From: Pseudomonadota bacterium | GTDB taxonomy: Bacteria; Bdellovibrionota_B; Oligoflexia; Oligoflexales; CAIYRB01 | Direction of reading: 5' to 3' | Assembly (NCBI GenBank): GCA_026390435.1 | Contig: JAPLFY010000036.1 | Coordinates: 62,001-126,000, forward strand | Length of the DNA stretch: 64,000 bases | In this document: piece after piece, positions 26,209-35,673 of the stretch | Position numbering within the stretch: the stretch's first letter is position 1 | Layout: each line of letters opens with the position of its first letter | The notes under the pieces: generated by a model | Databases searched by the model: none | Told to the model about the DNA's origin: nothing | Seen by the model: the letters and a program-made list of their open reading frames with translations, nothing else | Position numbers and translations under genes: made by a program

Positions 26209-27936
26209 ATGAGTAGTCCGTTAAAAACTTATTTAGTCGATGGATCGCACATTAGCGAAAAGGACTACTTGCGTGCCGAGGAGCTCGCGACCAAAGACGG
26301 GATCACATTTATGCACGCGCTGGAATCACTGAATGTGATACCGGAAGCTCAAATTCTGGATCTGTTCTCTAAATTCTACCGAATCCCAAAAGCCAAGCTC
26401 GAAGAAATGGACATACCACCTCCAATCATCGCCCTACTGCCAAAAGAACTAGCCGTCAAACACCGGGTGCTACCAATTGATCGGGCAGGCAACAACATTA
26501 TTATAGCCACAGGTGATCCCCGAAATCAGGACACGATAAACGCTATCCGGTTCTCTGTAGGTTTTTTTCCGAAACCGGTCTTAGCCTGTGAAACACAAAT
26601 TACTGAAGCACTCACCAAATACTATGGAAAATCACTAGATATAGACACGATTCATGAGGTCGGCGACGTTCAAGCCAGGTCTACGGCAAAGGCAGAACGA
26701 CAGGATATATCCAGCAATGAAAAGGGTGACGGCCCAATCATAAAATTAGTGAATCAGATTATGATTCAATGCCTAGTTCGCCGCGCCTCCGATATTCATA
26801 TTGAACCTTACGAGTCATACCTTCGGATAAGACTACGGATAGACGGAGTACTCCACGAGATCGCCAGGCCCCCCATTTCCATGAAGGCCCCCCTGATCTC
26901 GCGGATCAAAATCATGGCCCAGTTGGATATTGCAGAGACAAGACTGCCCCAAGATGGGGCTATAAATATTACGATAGACGGTAAGCCCGTCGATTTTCGC
27001 GTCAGCTCTCTCCCGACAGTTTACGGAGAGAAGACCGTTATGCGAATTTTGGATAAATCGAACCTAAAAACCGACATGACGCAGCTCGGATTCGACGCTG
27101 ATGAACTAAAAAAATTTAAGGCAGCGATTCACAATCCGTTCGGAATGGTTTTGGTAACAGGACCGACTGGATCAGGGAAAACGACAACGCTTTATTCTGC
27201 TCTCGCGGAACTTAACAAAGAGTCAGACAACATAATGACTGCGGAAGATCCTGTTGAATACAATCTTGAGGGTATCAATCAAGTTCAGATGAAGTCGGAC
27301 ATCGGCCTCACTTTCGCGTCAGCACTACGCTCCTTTCTGCGACAAGATCCAGATATTATTATGGTCGGAGAGATTCGCGACTTAGAGACAGCCGAGATCG
27401 CTATCAAAGCCGCACTAACCGGCCACATGGTACTTTCGACACTGCATACTAATAGCGCACCGGACACTATCTCTCGCCTCCTGAACATGGGAGTCGAATC
27501 CTTTAATTTGGTATCAGCGTTGACCTGCGTCACGGCTCAGCGCCTCATGCGCAAGATTTGCGAGAAATGTCGAGTCCTAGACGATTCTGTGACACCACAA
27601 ATCATGATCGATCTCGGAATACACCCGCAATATGCGGATAAAGTCAAAGCTTACAAAGGTGCCGGCTGCCCCGCATGCGGCGGCACTGGTAATAAGGGCC
27701 GCGTCGCTGTTCATGAGGTGTTGAAACTAAGTGACCCTGTCAGGGAAGCTATTTTAGAAAATGCCCCAGCTATGAAAATAAAAAAAATCGCAATGATCAA
27801 CGGCATGCGAAGCCTCCGTCAATCAGCCCTAAACAAAATGGCACAAGGAATCGCTAACGCCCAAGAAGTTATAAAAAGTACTGCATCGGATTCCGATGAT
27901 GCCCATCAGAATAAGCAAAAGAAGGGTGCGGCATGA
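26209..27936 (+). CDS. pilB: Type IV pilus extension ATPase PilB
   Basis: A 575-residue cytoplasmic hexameric motor that drives pilin polymerisation. It has an N-terminal MshEN/T2SSE_N domain (residues about 10-150), a central domain, Walker A GPTGSGKTTTL, the Asp box and Walker B region (QDPDIIMVGEIRD), and a zinc-binding C-terminal subdomain with paired cysteines (CEKC and CPACGGTG). A T2SS GspE is the alternative, but the immediate pilT and pilC neighbours favour PilB. GGCGGAGTGGGG lies just before the ATG. It overlaps pilT as ATGA. Confidence 0.93.
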   Translation: MSSPLKTYLVDGSHISEKDYLRAEELATKDGITFMHALESLNVIPEAQILDLFSKFYRIPKAKLEEMDIPPPIIALLPKELAVKHRVLPIDRAGNNIIIATGDPRNQDTINAIRFSVGFFPKPVLACETQITEALTKYYGKSLDIDTIHEVGDVQARSTAKAERQDISSNEKGDGPIIKLVNQIMIQCLVRRASDIHIEPYESYLRIRLRIDGVLHEIARPPISMKAPLISRIKIMAQLDIAETRLPQDGAINITIDGKPVDFRVSSLPTVYGEKTVMRILDKSNLKTDMTQLGFDADELKKFKAAIHNPFGMVLVTGPTGSGKTTTLYSALAELNKESDNIMTAEDPVEYNLEGINQVQMKSDIGLTFASALRSFLRQDPDIIMVGEIRDLETAEIAIKAALTGHMVLSTLHTNSAPDTISRLLNMGVESFNLVSALTCVTAQRLMRKICEKCRVLDDSVTPQIMIDLGIHPQYADKVKAYKGAGCPACGGTGNKGRVAVHEVLKLSDPVREAILENAPAMKIKKIAMINGMRSLRQSALNKMAQGIANAQEVIKSTASDSDDAHQNKQKKGAA

Positions 27937-29054
27937 ATTACACCCTACCACAACTTCTAAAAGCACTAGTCGATCAGGGTGGAAGCGACTTACATATCTC
28001 ATCTGAAACCCCACCCCGCATGCGTATTCATGGAGACCTACTGCCTCTGGAATTACCCGCCCTAGATTCAAATGAGACAAAGCAATTATGCTATAGCGTA
28101 CTAACCGAAGAACAGCGGCGTGATTTTGAAGCGGGAAAAGAACTCGATCTTGCATTTTCAGTGAAAAATCTTTCGCGCTTCCGCGCAAATATATTCATGC
28201 AAAAGAGCAGTGTAAGTGGTGTTTTTAGAGCGATTCCACTAAAAATCCACACTTTGGATGAATTGTTGCTTCCGCCCGTATTGAAGAATTTATGTAATAC
28301 CCCGCGCGGACTCATACTAGTCACAGGTCCGACTGGATCTGGAAAAAGCACAACACTCGCCGCAATGATCAATCACATCAATGAGAACCACCGCGGCCAT
28401 ATTTTGACGATCGAAGACCCGGTCGAATTTATCCACCCTCACAAGAACTGCTCTGTCAACCAACGCGAGGTAGGACACGACACTCAATCATTTGGAAGAG
28501 CCTTGAAAAGCGCATTGCGAGAAGATCCAGATGTAATATTAGTAGGCGAGCTTCGGGATTTAGAGACTATAAGCCTCGCTCTGACGGCAGCGGAAACCGG
28601 TCATTTAGTACTCGCTTCATTACATACGAATTCCTGTGTTTCGACACTGAATCGAATTATTGATGTCTTCCCCCCACATCAGCAGTCACAGGTCCGCACC
28701 CAAATATCTCTTTCTTTATCTGGCATACTGTCACAGGCACTTTTGCCGGCACTAAGCGGGGGAAGAGTTCTTGCTATGGAAATCTTAATTCCGTCTAAGG
28801 CGATACGAAATCTTCTCCGAGAAGATAAGGTCCATCAAATTTACTCCGCTATGCAAACAGGGCAAGAGGACTCGGGCATGCAAACTATGAATAAATCACT
28901 GTTGCATCTCATAAATCGCCGAATGATAACAATTGAACAAGCCTTAGAAAAATCGAATGAACCCGATGAATTAGCCGAAATTTTGTCCAAGCGCGATCTA
29001 AGCACACCTTCTACTGGAGCGAAAACGAAGCCGGGTCTAAAAAAAGGGGCGTAA
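27933..29054 (+). CDS. pilT: Twitching motility / pilus retraction ATPase PilT
   Basis: A 373-residue hexameric ATPase that depolymerises pili. It starts with the PAS-like domain (LLKALVDQGGSDLHISSETPP), has Walker A GPTGSGKSTT, Asp box TIEDPVEF, Walker B region EDPDVILVGELRD and His box ETGHLVLASLHTNS. The C-terminal AIRNLLREDKVHQI corresponds to the PilT AIRNLIRE signature. Its ATG overlaps the pilB stop (ATGA), and pilC follows after 8 bases. Confidence 0.95.
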   Translation: MNYTLPQLLKALVDQGGSDLHISSETPPRMRIHGDLLPLELPALDSNETKQLCYSVLTEEQRRDFEAGKELDLAFSVKNLSRFRANIFMQKSSVSGVFRAIPLKIHTLDELLLPPVLKNLCNTPRGLILVTGPTGSGKSTTLAAMINHINENHRGHILTIEDPVEFIHPHKNCSVNQREVGHDTQSFGRALKSALREDPDVILVGELRDLETISLALTAAETGHLVLASLHTNSCVSTLNRIIDVFPPHQQSQVRTQISLSLSGILSQALLPALSGGRVLAMEILIPSKAIRNLLREDKVHQIYSAMQTGQEDSGMQTMNKSLLHLINRRMITIEQALEKSNEPDELAEILSKRDLSTPSTGAKTKPGLKKGA

Positions 29055-29062
29055 ATTAAGCG

Positions 29063-30328
29063 ATGGCAGAGTTCAAATATAAAGCAAAAGACCCTCGAGG
29101 CCGCATTAAAATTGGCAAGATAAGCGCCGCTAATGCTGCGCAGGCCAAAGCGCAGCTTATGAAGATGCGATTAAAACCCATCAGTATTACGGCATATAAA
29201 TTGGATGGATCGGGCAGCTCTAATGAGACTTTGTTCTCTAAGTTCATGGTGAAAGATAATAACGGCAACACCCAGCTGCAGATCGGCGCAGGAAATCCTA
29301 CGAGCAAGGATCTAATAGTATTTACAAAACAGTTTGCGACTATGATTGGAAGCGGAGTCCCCCTGATTCAATCTCTTGGGATTCTTGCCACTCAACAGCA
29401 AATTGTTGGCTTTGGACGCACGATTGAAAAAATTCGATTTTCTGTTGAGAACGGAGCCACTTTAAGCGAAAGCCTCGAAGCTTATCCAAAGGTATTCGAC
29501 AGCCTTTATGTGGCAATGGTACGAGCGGGCGAGGCGAGTGGTAACCTTGATGAAATCTTACTCAAGCTGACCACTTACATTGAGAAGGCAGCTAAGATCA
29601 AATCACAGGTCAAATCTGCTATGTTTTATCCAGTGATGATCGTGACGGTTGCCATTACAGTCATTTCCGTTTTACTTATTTTTGTCGTGCCTACATTTGC
29701 TAAGCAATATCAGGATGCCGGCAAAGCACTGCCTTGGCTTACTCAGCAGGTTGTTGACCTGTCCGATTTTCTCGGCAGCCAGTGGCACATTTTATTTGGC
29801 GGCTTGCTTATTGGTGTTGCCTTATTTAGGCGCTACATCAACACCGCAGCGGGACGGGCCAAATTTGATGCAGTTCTTTTAAGAGCTCCTGGTTTTGGAA
29901 ACTTATTTCGGAAACTTGCTGTGGGTAGATTTTGTAACACACTGTCAACAATGCTGACTTCAGGAGTAAACCTCCTTGAGGCTCTGACAATTTGCGCAGC
30001 ATCCGCAGGAAATAAGAGTATCGAATCTTTCGTCTTGGGTGTGCGCTCAGACATTGAGCAGGGCAAAAAGCTCTCCGAACCTCTATCAGTGGGTGGCTTA
30101 TTCCCTAAAATGGTGACCTCTATGGTCCAAATTGGTGAGGAAACGGGCGCATTAGATGAAATGCTTTTAAAAGTTAGCGCATTTTATGAGGAAGAAGTTG
30201 ATCTCGCGGTCAAGACCATGCTGTCCATGATTGAACCTGTGATGATAGCCGTTATTGGCGGAATCGTCGGAGTTATCGTAATAGCTATGTATCTACCAGT
30301 ATTCGACGCTGCTAGTCTTGTCGGATGA
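29063..30328 (+). CDS. pilC: Type IV pilus inner-membrane platform protein PilC
   Basis: A 421-residue T2SS-F family membrane protein that anchors the pilus motors. It has two homologous cytoplasmic domains, each with the GEASGNLDEIL / GEETGALDEML motif, separated by membrane helices (PVMIVTVAITVISVLLIFVVP) and ending in another helix. The N-terminal KYKAKDPRGR is typical. It completes a pilB-pilT-pilC operon; no pilin, PilMNOPQ or PilD gene is in the window. Confidence 0.94.
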   Translation: MAEFKYKAKDPRGRIKIGKISAANAAQAKAQLMKMRLKPISITAYKLDGSGSSNETLFSKFMVKDNNGNTQLQIGAGNPTSKDLIVFTKQFATMIGSGVPLIQSLGILATQQQIVGFGRTIEKIRFSVENGATLSESLEAYPKVFDSLYVAMVRAGEASGNLDEILLKLTTYIEKAAKIKSQVKSAMFYPVMIVTVAITVISVLLIFVVPTFAKQYQDAGKALPWLTQQVVDLSDFLGSQWHILFGGLLIGVALFRRYINTAAGRAKFDAVLLRAPGFGNLFRKLAVGRFCNTLSTMLTSGVNLLEALTICAASAGNKSIESFVLGVRSDIEQGKKLSEPLSVGGLFPKMVTSMVQIGEETGALDEMLLKVSAFYEEEVDLAVKTMLSMIEPVMIAVIGGIVGVIVIAMYLPVFDAASLVG

Positions 30329-30337
30329 TAGGCCTCT

Positions 30338-30568
30338 CTAGGCCTTTGGCTGCGACCATTTGTGGCAGCAGTCACCGCAAGTATAATGGTAATGCTCATC
30401 TTGATAGTCGACTGCAGATAGATACTTAGCTCCGCACCTTACACAACGCACTTCGCTATGGTTAAAAATGCATGTTGATCGTCGGCACCTAACCCCCTCG
30501 ATAGCCTCGTCGTCATTGATCGTCGGACCGTGGCACACAGGACAGCGCTGCCCGCTTCTTCTTTCCAT
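30338..30568 (-). CDS. Small zinc-ribbon protein
   Basis: A 76-residue protein with eight cysteines in pairs: CPVC near the start, C-x4-C in RCRRSTCIF, CVRC in the middle, and CGDCC near the end, interspersed with aromatic and charged residues. The spacing suggests two zinc-binding knuckles. AGAGGTAACT before the ATG at 30568 is a good ribosome site, which supports a real gene. It is convergent with pilC (9 bases between stops). No function can be assigned. Confidence 0.7.
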   Translation of the reverse strand: MERRSGQRCPVCHGPTINDDEAIEGVRCRRSTCIFNHSEVRCVRCGAKYLSAVDYQDEHYHYTCGDCCHKWSQPKA

Positions 30569-30745
30569 AGTTACCTCTTCTACTTGCGTTAAATTAATAC
30601 CCTCAGTTTACGATTATTTTACCAATTCCCATTGTTTTTTTGATTGAGTGAAGCGGGACTTTAACTAACAATTGCGGCATATTCTCAATATGAATTTATT
30701 TGAACCGCTGGACCATATCCGGCTTCCCGTAACAAGGACCAACGC

Positions 30746-32320
30746 ATGATTAATCATACGCAAATAAACAACCAACAATTCGCCGCATACATTGATGGTC
30801 AGTGGCACAAGGCTAAGCACACCATCACCTCTCTTAACCCAGCTGATCTAACTGATATCGTAGGCGTATTCGGTGAGGCAGACAAGGGGCTGGTGAGCGA
30901 TGCAGCAGCTGCGGCTAGACGCGCATTCCGCGCATGGGCAAGAACTCCCGCACCTGTGCGCGCGGGAATTGTGCAGAATTTTGGCCGTCTAGTTGAGAGC
31001 AACAAGGAGGCATTGGCTCGAGTTGTTACTAGAGAGATCGGTAAGCCACTAAAGGAAGCGCTAGGCTCAGTCCAAGAAGTAATCGATACCGTCAATTTCT
31101 TCGTTTCAGAGGGAAGAAGACTGTATGGACAAACCATACCGTCGGAAATGCCCAACAAGGAACTTTTTACATATCGACGCCCAATAGGCGTCTTCGGCTG
31201 CATTACCGCCTGTAATTTCCCTGTGGCGGTACCCGCTTGGTATTTTATACCGGCGTTAGTCGCTGGCAATACTTGTGTATGGAAGCCGAGCGAAGATGCT
31301 TTATTGACTAGCTATTGGTTCACTGAGTTATGGGCCCGCGCCGGATTACCGCACGGCGTCTTTAATACAGTACTCGGCAGCGGTCCCGGCACAGGTGCGG
31401 CATTCGTCGAACTAATTGAGGACGGTGCATTTGATAAAATAGGTTTTACCGGATCCACGGCCATTGGACGCAAAATTGGCGAAGTATGCGGCCGCGCTCT
31501 ACAGACGCCGTGTCTGGAGCTGGGAGGCAAAAATCCCATGATCGTTTGCCCCGATGCGGATCTTGAGCTTGCCGTTGACGGCGCCTTGTTTTCCGGCTTT
31601 GCCACTGCTGGACAAAGGTGCACATCCCTGGGCAACTTAATTATCCATTCCCAGATTCATGATGCCTTCGTCGAAAAACTTGTCCACAAAGCCAAGAACA
31701 TGCGTATTGGCGATCCATTTAATAGCGATGTGACCTACGGTCCGCTAATCAGTCAACGATTCTTGCATAACCACCTAGAGCATTTGTCGACATTAATTGA
31801 GTCCAAGCATGAACTACCACTGGGAAAAGGTGGGCATATTGGACATGGCGCGGAATGGCCGCACTTCTCTGGAAATGCCGAAAAAGGAGTCTACGCGCGG
31901 CCAAATATCGTTCTCAATGTCTCTATGGCTGATCAGATCTATTCCACTGAAACATTCGGCCCTCTATTCAATGTCCTCAAATATCATGAATTCGATGAGG
32001 CCATGGCTATGGCCAATAACCATGGCTACGGACTTTCCTCGGCGATTTACACAAACGACCCGAGAACGGTTTACCAATTTAAGACCGAAATCACTGCCGG
32101 CATGTCCAGTATAAACAACACAACTACGGGAGCAGAGGCGCATCTTCCGTTTGGTGGTAACGGCAAGAGCGGTAACGGAGGGCGTCAGTCCGGAATTTGG
32201 GTTTTGGACCAGTTTACTAAATGGCATGCCATAAATTGGGATCTGTCAGGAAAATTACAGCTTGCGCAGATGGATACCAATTACGTTGAACCAGATTTGA
32301 ATTTCAAAATTCAGCCGTAA
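30746..32320 (+). CDS. NAD(P)+-dependent aldehyde dehydrogenase
   Basis: A 524-residue member of the aldehyde dehydrogenase superfamily, which oxidises aldehydes to acids. Key features are GVFGCITACNFPVA with the conserved catalytic Asn, the cofactor-binding WKPSE and FTGSTAIGRKIGE, the general-base glutamate in LELGGKNP, and the nucleophilic cysteine in GFATAGQRCTS. It most resembles semialdehyde dehydrogenases, but the substrate cannot be fixed. Both neighbours are unrelated, so it is likely monocistronic, with its promoter in the 177 bases shared with the zinc-ribbon gene. Confidence 0.93.
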   Translation: MINHTQINNQQFAAYIDGQWHKAKHTITSLNPADLTDIVGVFGEADKGLVSDAAAAARRAFRAWARTPAPVRAGIVQNFGRLVESNKEALARVVTREIGKPLKEALGSVQEVIDTVNFFVSEGRRLYGQTIPSEMPNKELFTYRRPIGVFGCITACNFPVAVPAWYFIPALVAGNTCVWKPSEDALLTSYWFTELWARAGLPHGVFNTVLGSGPGTGAAFVELIEDGAFDKIGFTGSTAIGRKIGEVCGRALQTPCLELGGKNPMIVCPDADLELAVDGALFSGFATAGQRCTSLGNLIIHSQIHDAFVEKLVHKAKNMRIGDPFNSDVTYGPLISQRFLHNHLEHLSTLIESKHELPLGKGGHIGHGAEWPHFSGNAEKGVYARPNIVLNVSMADQIYSTETFGPLFNVLKYHEFDEAMAMANNHGYGLSSAIYTNDPRTVYQFKTEITAGMSSINNTTTGAEAHLPFGGNGKSGNGGRQSGIWVLDQFTKWHAINWDLSGKLQLAQMDTNYVEPDLNFKIQP

Positions 32321-32443
32321 CTTAATGAAATTAATGGTATTTAAGTTTAATCGCAGCGCCCCCTCAAGATCTACCCGCCTATGCTCCGATAACTCTTTTG
32401 TTACACGGAGGACGGCGATAGATCACTGAGGTGGAGGCGCCGT

Positions 32444-33610
32444 ATGCGCCTGTTACTTATAACTATTATTTGGTGCTCCTGCCTTTTTAGCGGGTTCCTG
32501 GGCTATTCCCAATTAATTGCCAACAGTCGCTATCTCCACAACGGCAATCAAGCCTTAAGGGCAATGTCACGCCAACTGCCCCCGCAGGATCATGCCCGAT
32601 TCACGCGTCTAGCTGAAGAGGCTAAAAAACGGGCGATTGTTTATGATAGCCAAATAAAAAAATATCAATTAGTCGACGGTATGTTGGTAAACCGATCGAG
32701 CGATGGAGCCATCCACGACCAATGCGACAGCTTACTTTTCTCGGCGTTACGCTACGTAAGTTTGGAAAAGCTTGGACAGCATGAGGCCGCCGCAGACGCC
32801 TGGCTTGCCATCGAGAAGTCTCGAGATAATGGAACTTGGCTTAGGCACCCTCAATGCTTCCGTAGCACTTCGCGAGATATGATTCTCGGGCTGCTCATCG
32901 CTATGACCCGCTCGCCACCTAACTACCAACAGCACCTACGCTCCCTGATGGCTATGGTTGATGAAAACAATGGGTACTTCGGGACCGGCCCGTTTTACGT
33001 CAGCTATCTCTCCCCTGGTTTGGCCCGCTTAATGGCTACAATTGCAGTTGATGATCAATCGATTAACACTGCTATTCCTGCGTTTTTTGACTCTGGTTAC
33101 TCGACTGCAGAGGTTGAGGTGATGGTGACTCCCCGAGGATTTGAATCCCATCTTGGTGGACTTACCGCCTGGCTTGAGCTTGAGCTCGCCGAACAAGGAA
33201 AGTTTCCAAAGGATTCTGCGAGTAGTATTTTGCGAACACTTAGTAACTTGACGCCGCAACTTGGTTTAACTCCGATCGATAAGCAGAGACTAGACTGGAT
33301 CACCGATCGTTTAGTCAAATCGGATCCAAATAATCTTTTCTTCCGTTATTTAAGACTCCGAGCTGCTGGAGCCTTGACAGAGTCAATGCGTGCGCGACTT
33401 CTAGTCGAGCTACTGAACATGCCTCAATTTCCACAAGACCGCTTACCAATGAACTGTGATCGGTCCGCTGATTACCTGTGGCAGAGAGAAGATCGGGCCC
33501 GCAATTTAGAGCCGATCTCTTGTACTATGCAATTCTCTGGGACCGACTTCTTGTGGATGACAGCTCTTCTTCTGGATAACTCAAACGCGGTGATTGCAGG
33601 CGCGCCTTAG
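32444..33610 (+). CDS. Membrane-anchored or secreted protein of unknown function
   Basis: A 388-residue protein with an N-terminal hydrophobic segment (LLLITIIWCSCLFSGFLGY) serving as signal or anchor. The remainder is alpha-helical with weak TPR-like character (EKLGQHEAAADAWLAIEKS). Four cysteines are spaced through it (DQCDS, PQCFR, MNCDR, ISCTM), plausible disulfides in an extracytoplasmic protein. GAGGTGGAGG precedes the ATG. It is convergent with the secretin-like gene, the stop codons overlapping by 4 bases. I recognise no family. Confidence 0.7.
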   Translation: MRLLLITIIWCSCLFSGFLGYSQLIANSRYLHNGNQALRAMSRQLPPQDHARFTRLAEEAKKRAIVYDSQIKKYQLVDGMLVNRSSDGAIHDQCDSLLFSALRYVSLEKLGQHEAAADAWLAIEKSRDNGTWLRHPQCFRSTSRDMILGLLIAMTRSPPNYQQHLRSLMAMVDENNGYFGTGPFYVSYLSPGLARLMATIAVDDQSINTAIPAFFDSGYSTAEVEVMVTPRGFESHLGGLTAWLELELAEQGKFPKDSASSILRTLSNLTPQLGLTPIDKQRLDWITDRLVKSDPNNLFFRYLRLRAAGALTESMRARLLVELLNMPQFPQDRLPMNCDRSADYLWQREDRARNLEPISCTMQFSGTDFLWMTALLLDNSNAVIAGAP

Positions 33611-34989
33611 CTTGGAGGCTGCGGCAATTCCGAAAGCGACTCATCTGAGTGCACGGTGAGCCACAGCAATAGCCGAGAATTGACCTTCTCTACTGAATTG
33701 CGATGAAACAGCGGACCTATTAGGGGAAGTTTTTCCAGAATCGGGATACCTGAAGAATCTGAGCCGGAGCCGCGCAGATCAAGAATCCCGACCATCACCG
33801 GCGCTCCGAGAACGAGATCAATCTCACTTTTGAGTTCATTTACATTTAGAGACGTAATGCCTTCGGCCTTGGTTTTAAGTGTCATTTCGTAGGAAAGTCG
33901 AACCCTGTCGGAGGATAAGGGAGCCAAACTCACCCGAAGTGAAAGGCCCTGCTGCTTCCAGCTTGATACATCCGACGAGGGGCCTTGCCGATCCGATCTC
34001 ACCACATGCTCAACGACTTGAAACTCAGTGCCACTGAGGATTTCCGCGCGCTGATTAGGTGTTAATCGCATAACTGGTTCAGCAATCACCTCGGCACGAT
34101 GCTCCCTAGTCAAAGCTTCCAAACGACTTAGTATATTGGCATTGCTATTAGACAATGGCAGCGTCATGCGCGCATCGATTTGGGGGTCTAGCCCAAGAGC
34201 GCTGGCATCGCTCGCCAATATCGAAAACATTCGAACCTGCAAACGAAAAGGTGTTCGTGAAAATTCATCACGACAACGCAACCAAATACGGCCCTCACTT
34301 ACCGCCTTGTTGGTTAAGGCGTCGACTTCATCCCTCCACTTTTCGCGCCCTCCACGGCCGCAATAGACCTCAACAGTAGGTACTGATCCCGCACCCGGTG
34401 CCACTGTATAACTCTGCCCAAGCATCTGCCGCAGATCGTCAATCCAAAGTGCATAGGCTGTAGGGTCAAGATTCACATCGAAGTAGCAGCCAGCCAAGGA
34501 GCGGCATGTTTCTCTAGCATGCGCAAACCACACATACGATTTAGCAGTCCCACTTATTATTCCTGACTCACGCTGACATTGCACATTAGGGTCTCGGCAA
34601 AGCCATAGGGGCAAATCTCCAACAGTCTCATGATCTAACTGATCCTCGCTATGGAGACTCGCAATGTCGATGAATAGCCGCGGCCACTTGGCCTCGCCCG
34701 AGATCGCATCACGTGCATCGATTACGACAAAACCTGCGTGCAAAGCAGTCACCTGCCAACGGCCATCACCCAGGTGAAAGACATCTACAACACCCCTCCG
34801 AGATACCGTCAGATCCGTACCTAATGGATAGCTAATTTCCTGGGTTTCGCCGGCTCGCAGTCTAATATGCCGACTACTTGCCTCGCCAGCTGAGCTGCTT
34901 CGCCCAGTAGTCGGGAACAAACTCATCAGAAAAATGAACCCAACTTGACAGATAACACGGATAACACTCATTGCAGCATACACTCCCAC
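33607..34989 (-). CDS. CpaC-like secretin (type II/III secretion family), orphan
   Basis: A 460-residue exported protein. After a signal peptide, residues about 40-105 form a pilus-assembly N-domain (LTVSRRGVVDVFHLGDGRW, GFVVIDARD) as in CpaC/RcpA. The C-terminal 200 residues are a secretin domain: AEVIAEPVMRLTPNQRAEIL, the VRLSYEMTL strand, and ILEKLPLIGPLFH. The middle, about 120-250, holds at least six cysteines in place of the usual N-domains. No Tad, T2SS or T3SS partner lies nearby. The ATG at 34989 could instead be ATG 34971. Pore formation in the outer membrane is inferred from the family. Confidence 0.82.
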   Translation of the reverse strand: MGVYAAMSVIRVICQVGFIFLMSLFPTTGRSSSAGEASSRHIRLRAGETQEISYPLGTDLTVSRRGVVDVFHLGDGRWQVTALHAGFVVIDARDAISGEAKWPRLFIDIASLHSEDQLDHETVGDLPLWLCRDPNVQCQRESGIISGTAKSYVWFAHARETCRSLAGCYFDVNLDPTAYALWIDDLRQMLGQSYTVAPGAGSVPTVEVYCGRGGREKWRDEVDALTNKAVSEGRIWLRCRDEFSRTPFRLQVRMFSILASDASALGLDPQIDARMTLPLSNSNANILSRLEALTREHRAEVIAEPVMRLTPNQRAEILSGTEFQVVEHVVRSDRQGPSSDVSSWKQQGLSLRVSLAPLSSDRVRLSYEMTLKTKAEGITSLNVNELKSEIDLVLGAPVMVGILDLRGSGSDSSGIPILEKLPLIGPLFHRNSVEKVNSRLLLWLTVHSDESLSELPQPPS

Positions 34990-35068
34990 TCAAACGTGAA
35001 AGTGCTTCTACCCGCGCTGAGACAATCAGCACAGTGACATCGAAAAACTGCAGCCGACGTCATGGTGT

Positions 35069-35098
35069 TAAAAAAATAGCGCCTTTTAAGGCGCTATT
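35069..35098 (-). terminator. Rho-independent terminator downstream of tRNA-Leu
   Basis: A perfect 9-base inverted repeat (AATAGCGCC at 35075-35083 and GGCGCTATT at 35090-35098) with a six-base loop is followed, in the minus direction, by a run of T residues. It should end the minus-strand transcript that carries tRNA-Phe, secG and tRNA-Leu. Confidence 0.85.
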
Positions 35099-35166
35099 AT
35101 ATTTCGACATCTGGAAGCTTAAAACACACTGGGTGGAACTGCCAAATTCACTGGGCAGTTCCTTAA

Positions 35167-35251
35167 TGGTGCGGTCGAGAGGACTTGAACCTCCACACCT
35201 TGCGGCACCAGTCCCTCAAACTGGCGTGTCTACCAATTTCACCACGACCGC
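35167..35251 (-). tRNA. tRNA-Leu (anticodon GAG)
   Basis: The minus strand folds into a class II tRNA. The acceptor stem is GCGGTCG with CGACCGC, and the anticodon arm is CCAGT-TTGAGGG-ACTGG giving anticodon GAG. The long variable arm is TGCCGCAAGGTGT and the T-arm GAGG-TTCAAGT-CCTC. The 3' CCA is encoded. The neighbour secG on the same strand repeats the secG-leuU(GAG) arrangement known in E. coli. Confidence 0.95.
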
Positions 35252-35288
35252 TTAATATGCTTCCGATCCAATACTAACAGCTCTTCTT

Positions 35289-35618
35289 TCAGTTAGCTGC
35301 AGGTGCTGTTGGCGCTACGCTACCGGGAGCTGGAGCCTGCTCACCAGATTGCTGCTTTAACCGCTCCTTCAGTCCTATATCACCACTCTTACCCTGAATC
35401 ACGGTAAGTGTAATGGACGTGGCCATAAAAATTAGGGCCGCGCCATAAGTCAGTTTACCGAGCAAAGAAGTAGCGCCGGTCGCGCCAAACACTCCGGAGC
35501 TGCTACCGCCACCGAAGGCCGCAGCGGCTCCGCCCTCATTGCCTCCCTGAACAAGAACCACGAGGATCATGAACAAGGCTACAGTCACATGGACAACTTC
35601 AATTAATATTTCTGCCAT
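35289..35618 (-). CDS. secG: Preprotein translocase subunit SecG
   Basis: A 109-residue auxiliary subunit of the SecYEG channel that assists preprotein export across the inner membrane. It has two hydrophobic segments (ALFMILVVLVQGGNEGG and AALIFMATSITLTVI) flanking a Gly/Ala/Ser-rich loop (AFGGGSSSGVFG), the typical SecG pattern. The C-terminus is a Pro/Ala tail. It lies between tRNA-Phe and tRNA-Leu on the same strand, probably one transcription unit ended by the hairpin at 35069-35098. Confidence 0.93.
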   Translation of the reverse strand: MAEILIEVVHVTVALFMILVVLVQGGNEGGAAAAFGGGSSSGVFGATGATSLLGKLTYGAALIFMATSITLTVIQGKSGDIGLKERLKQQSGEQAPAPGSVAPTAPAAN

Positions 35619-35673
35619 CGGTTCGCGCGCTCCTTGGATGCGGGATGAGTTTACGACCGAGTGTACGATAAAA

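Noticed and set aside
30329-30350. AGGCC-TCTCTA-GGCCT hairpin as a pilC terminator
   Set aside because: The 5-base stem is followed by only a few T residues and overlaps the end of the zinc-ribbon gene; AGGCCT is itself palindromic, so chance is likely.
31312-31635. Minus-strand frame of 107 codons inside the aldehyde dehydrogenase gene
   Set aside because: Antisense shadow with no ribosome site; the plus-strand enzyme is unmistakable.
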